A stretch of 64,000 nucleotides of DNA from Polydactylus sextarius (taxonomy: Eukaryota > Chordata > Actinopteri > Polynemidae), in NCBI GenBank assembly GCA_016801845.1, contig CM028926.1:6732501-6796500 (forward strand), in the 5' to 3' direction. Made by a program: the position numbers and the translations under genes. This document shows positions 63,944 to 64,000 of the stretch, piece by piece; position 1 is the first letter of the stretch; each line of letters begins with the position of its first letter. A model generated the notes under the pieces. The model worked only from the letters and a program-made list of their open reading frames with translations. It was not told the origin of the DNA and made no database searches.

Positions 63944-64000
63944 ATGTCTCCATCAGTGTCACTCGTCAACTTCTGCTTTGCAAGAGGAAAATCAGTTTTG
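63944..64000 (+). CDS. Possible N-terminal coding start, cut by window end
   Basis: An ATG with G at -3 opens 19 codons (beginning MSPSVSLVNF) that continue past the window edge. It follows the candidate leader. With so little sequence it may be a real coding start, a uORF in a longer leader, or chance. If real it is either an alternative first exon of the gene at 30.8 kb or the next gene on the plus strand. Confidence 0.22.
   Translation, partial: MSPSVSLVNFCFARGKSVL

Overview
This window looks like vertebrate nuclear DNA, most likely from a teleost fish. It is AT-rich and full of long (CA)n/(GT)n microsatellites. It has no long open reading frames, consensus-like splice sites where exons can be proposed, and one CpG-rich, promoter-like stretch. 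I saw nothing resembling primate or rodent interspersed repeats. The fish assignment is an inference from texture, not from an identified gene. There are no bacterial-style operons, CRISPR arrays, rRNA or tRNA genes that I could recognise.

Layout. Positions 1 to about 10,190 are non-coding and lie upstream of a candidate promoter. A CpG-enriched segment at about 10,190-11,200 contains a candidate untranslated first exon, ending at a strong CG|GTAAGT donor at 10,623/10,624 and carrying four tiny upstream ORFs. The best coding evidence is a small plus-strand exon at 30,818-30,942. It has a polypyrimidine-AG acceptor, an ATG at 30,855 in good context, a 29-codon signal-peptide-like sequence, and a G|GTAAGA donor in phase 1. 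The simplest model is a plus-strand secreted or membrane-receptor gene with a non-coding exon 1, an intron of about 20 kb, a signal-peptide exon 2, and a second intron that runs out of the window or at least past 60 kb. The family cannot be named from 29 residues. The last 360 bases (about 63,640-64,000) look like another promoter or first exon, with an ATG at 63,944 still open at the window edge. It could be an alternative promoter of the same gene or the start of the next one.

The rest is intronic or intergenic. Many blocks of complex, ORF-poor sequence rich in homeodomain (TAATTA), E-box and octamer motifs stand out from the simple-repeat background. They resemble conserved non-coding enhancers, as found in introns of developmental genes, but conservation cannot be seen in one sequence, so these calls are tentative. 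The most striking single structure is a perfect 29-bp inverted repeat with a 3-base loop at 60,957-61,017. A run of same-orientation CTCF-like motifs lies at 55.4-56.9 kb.
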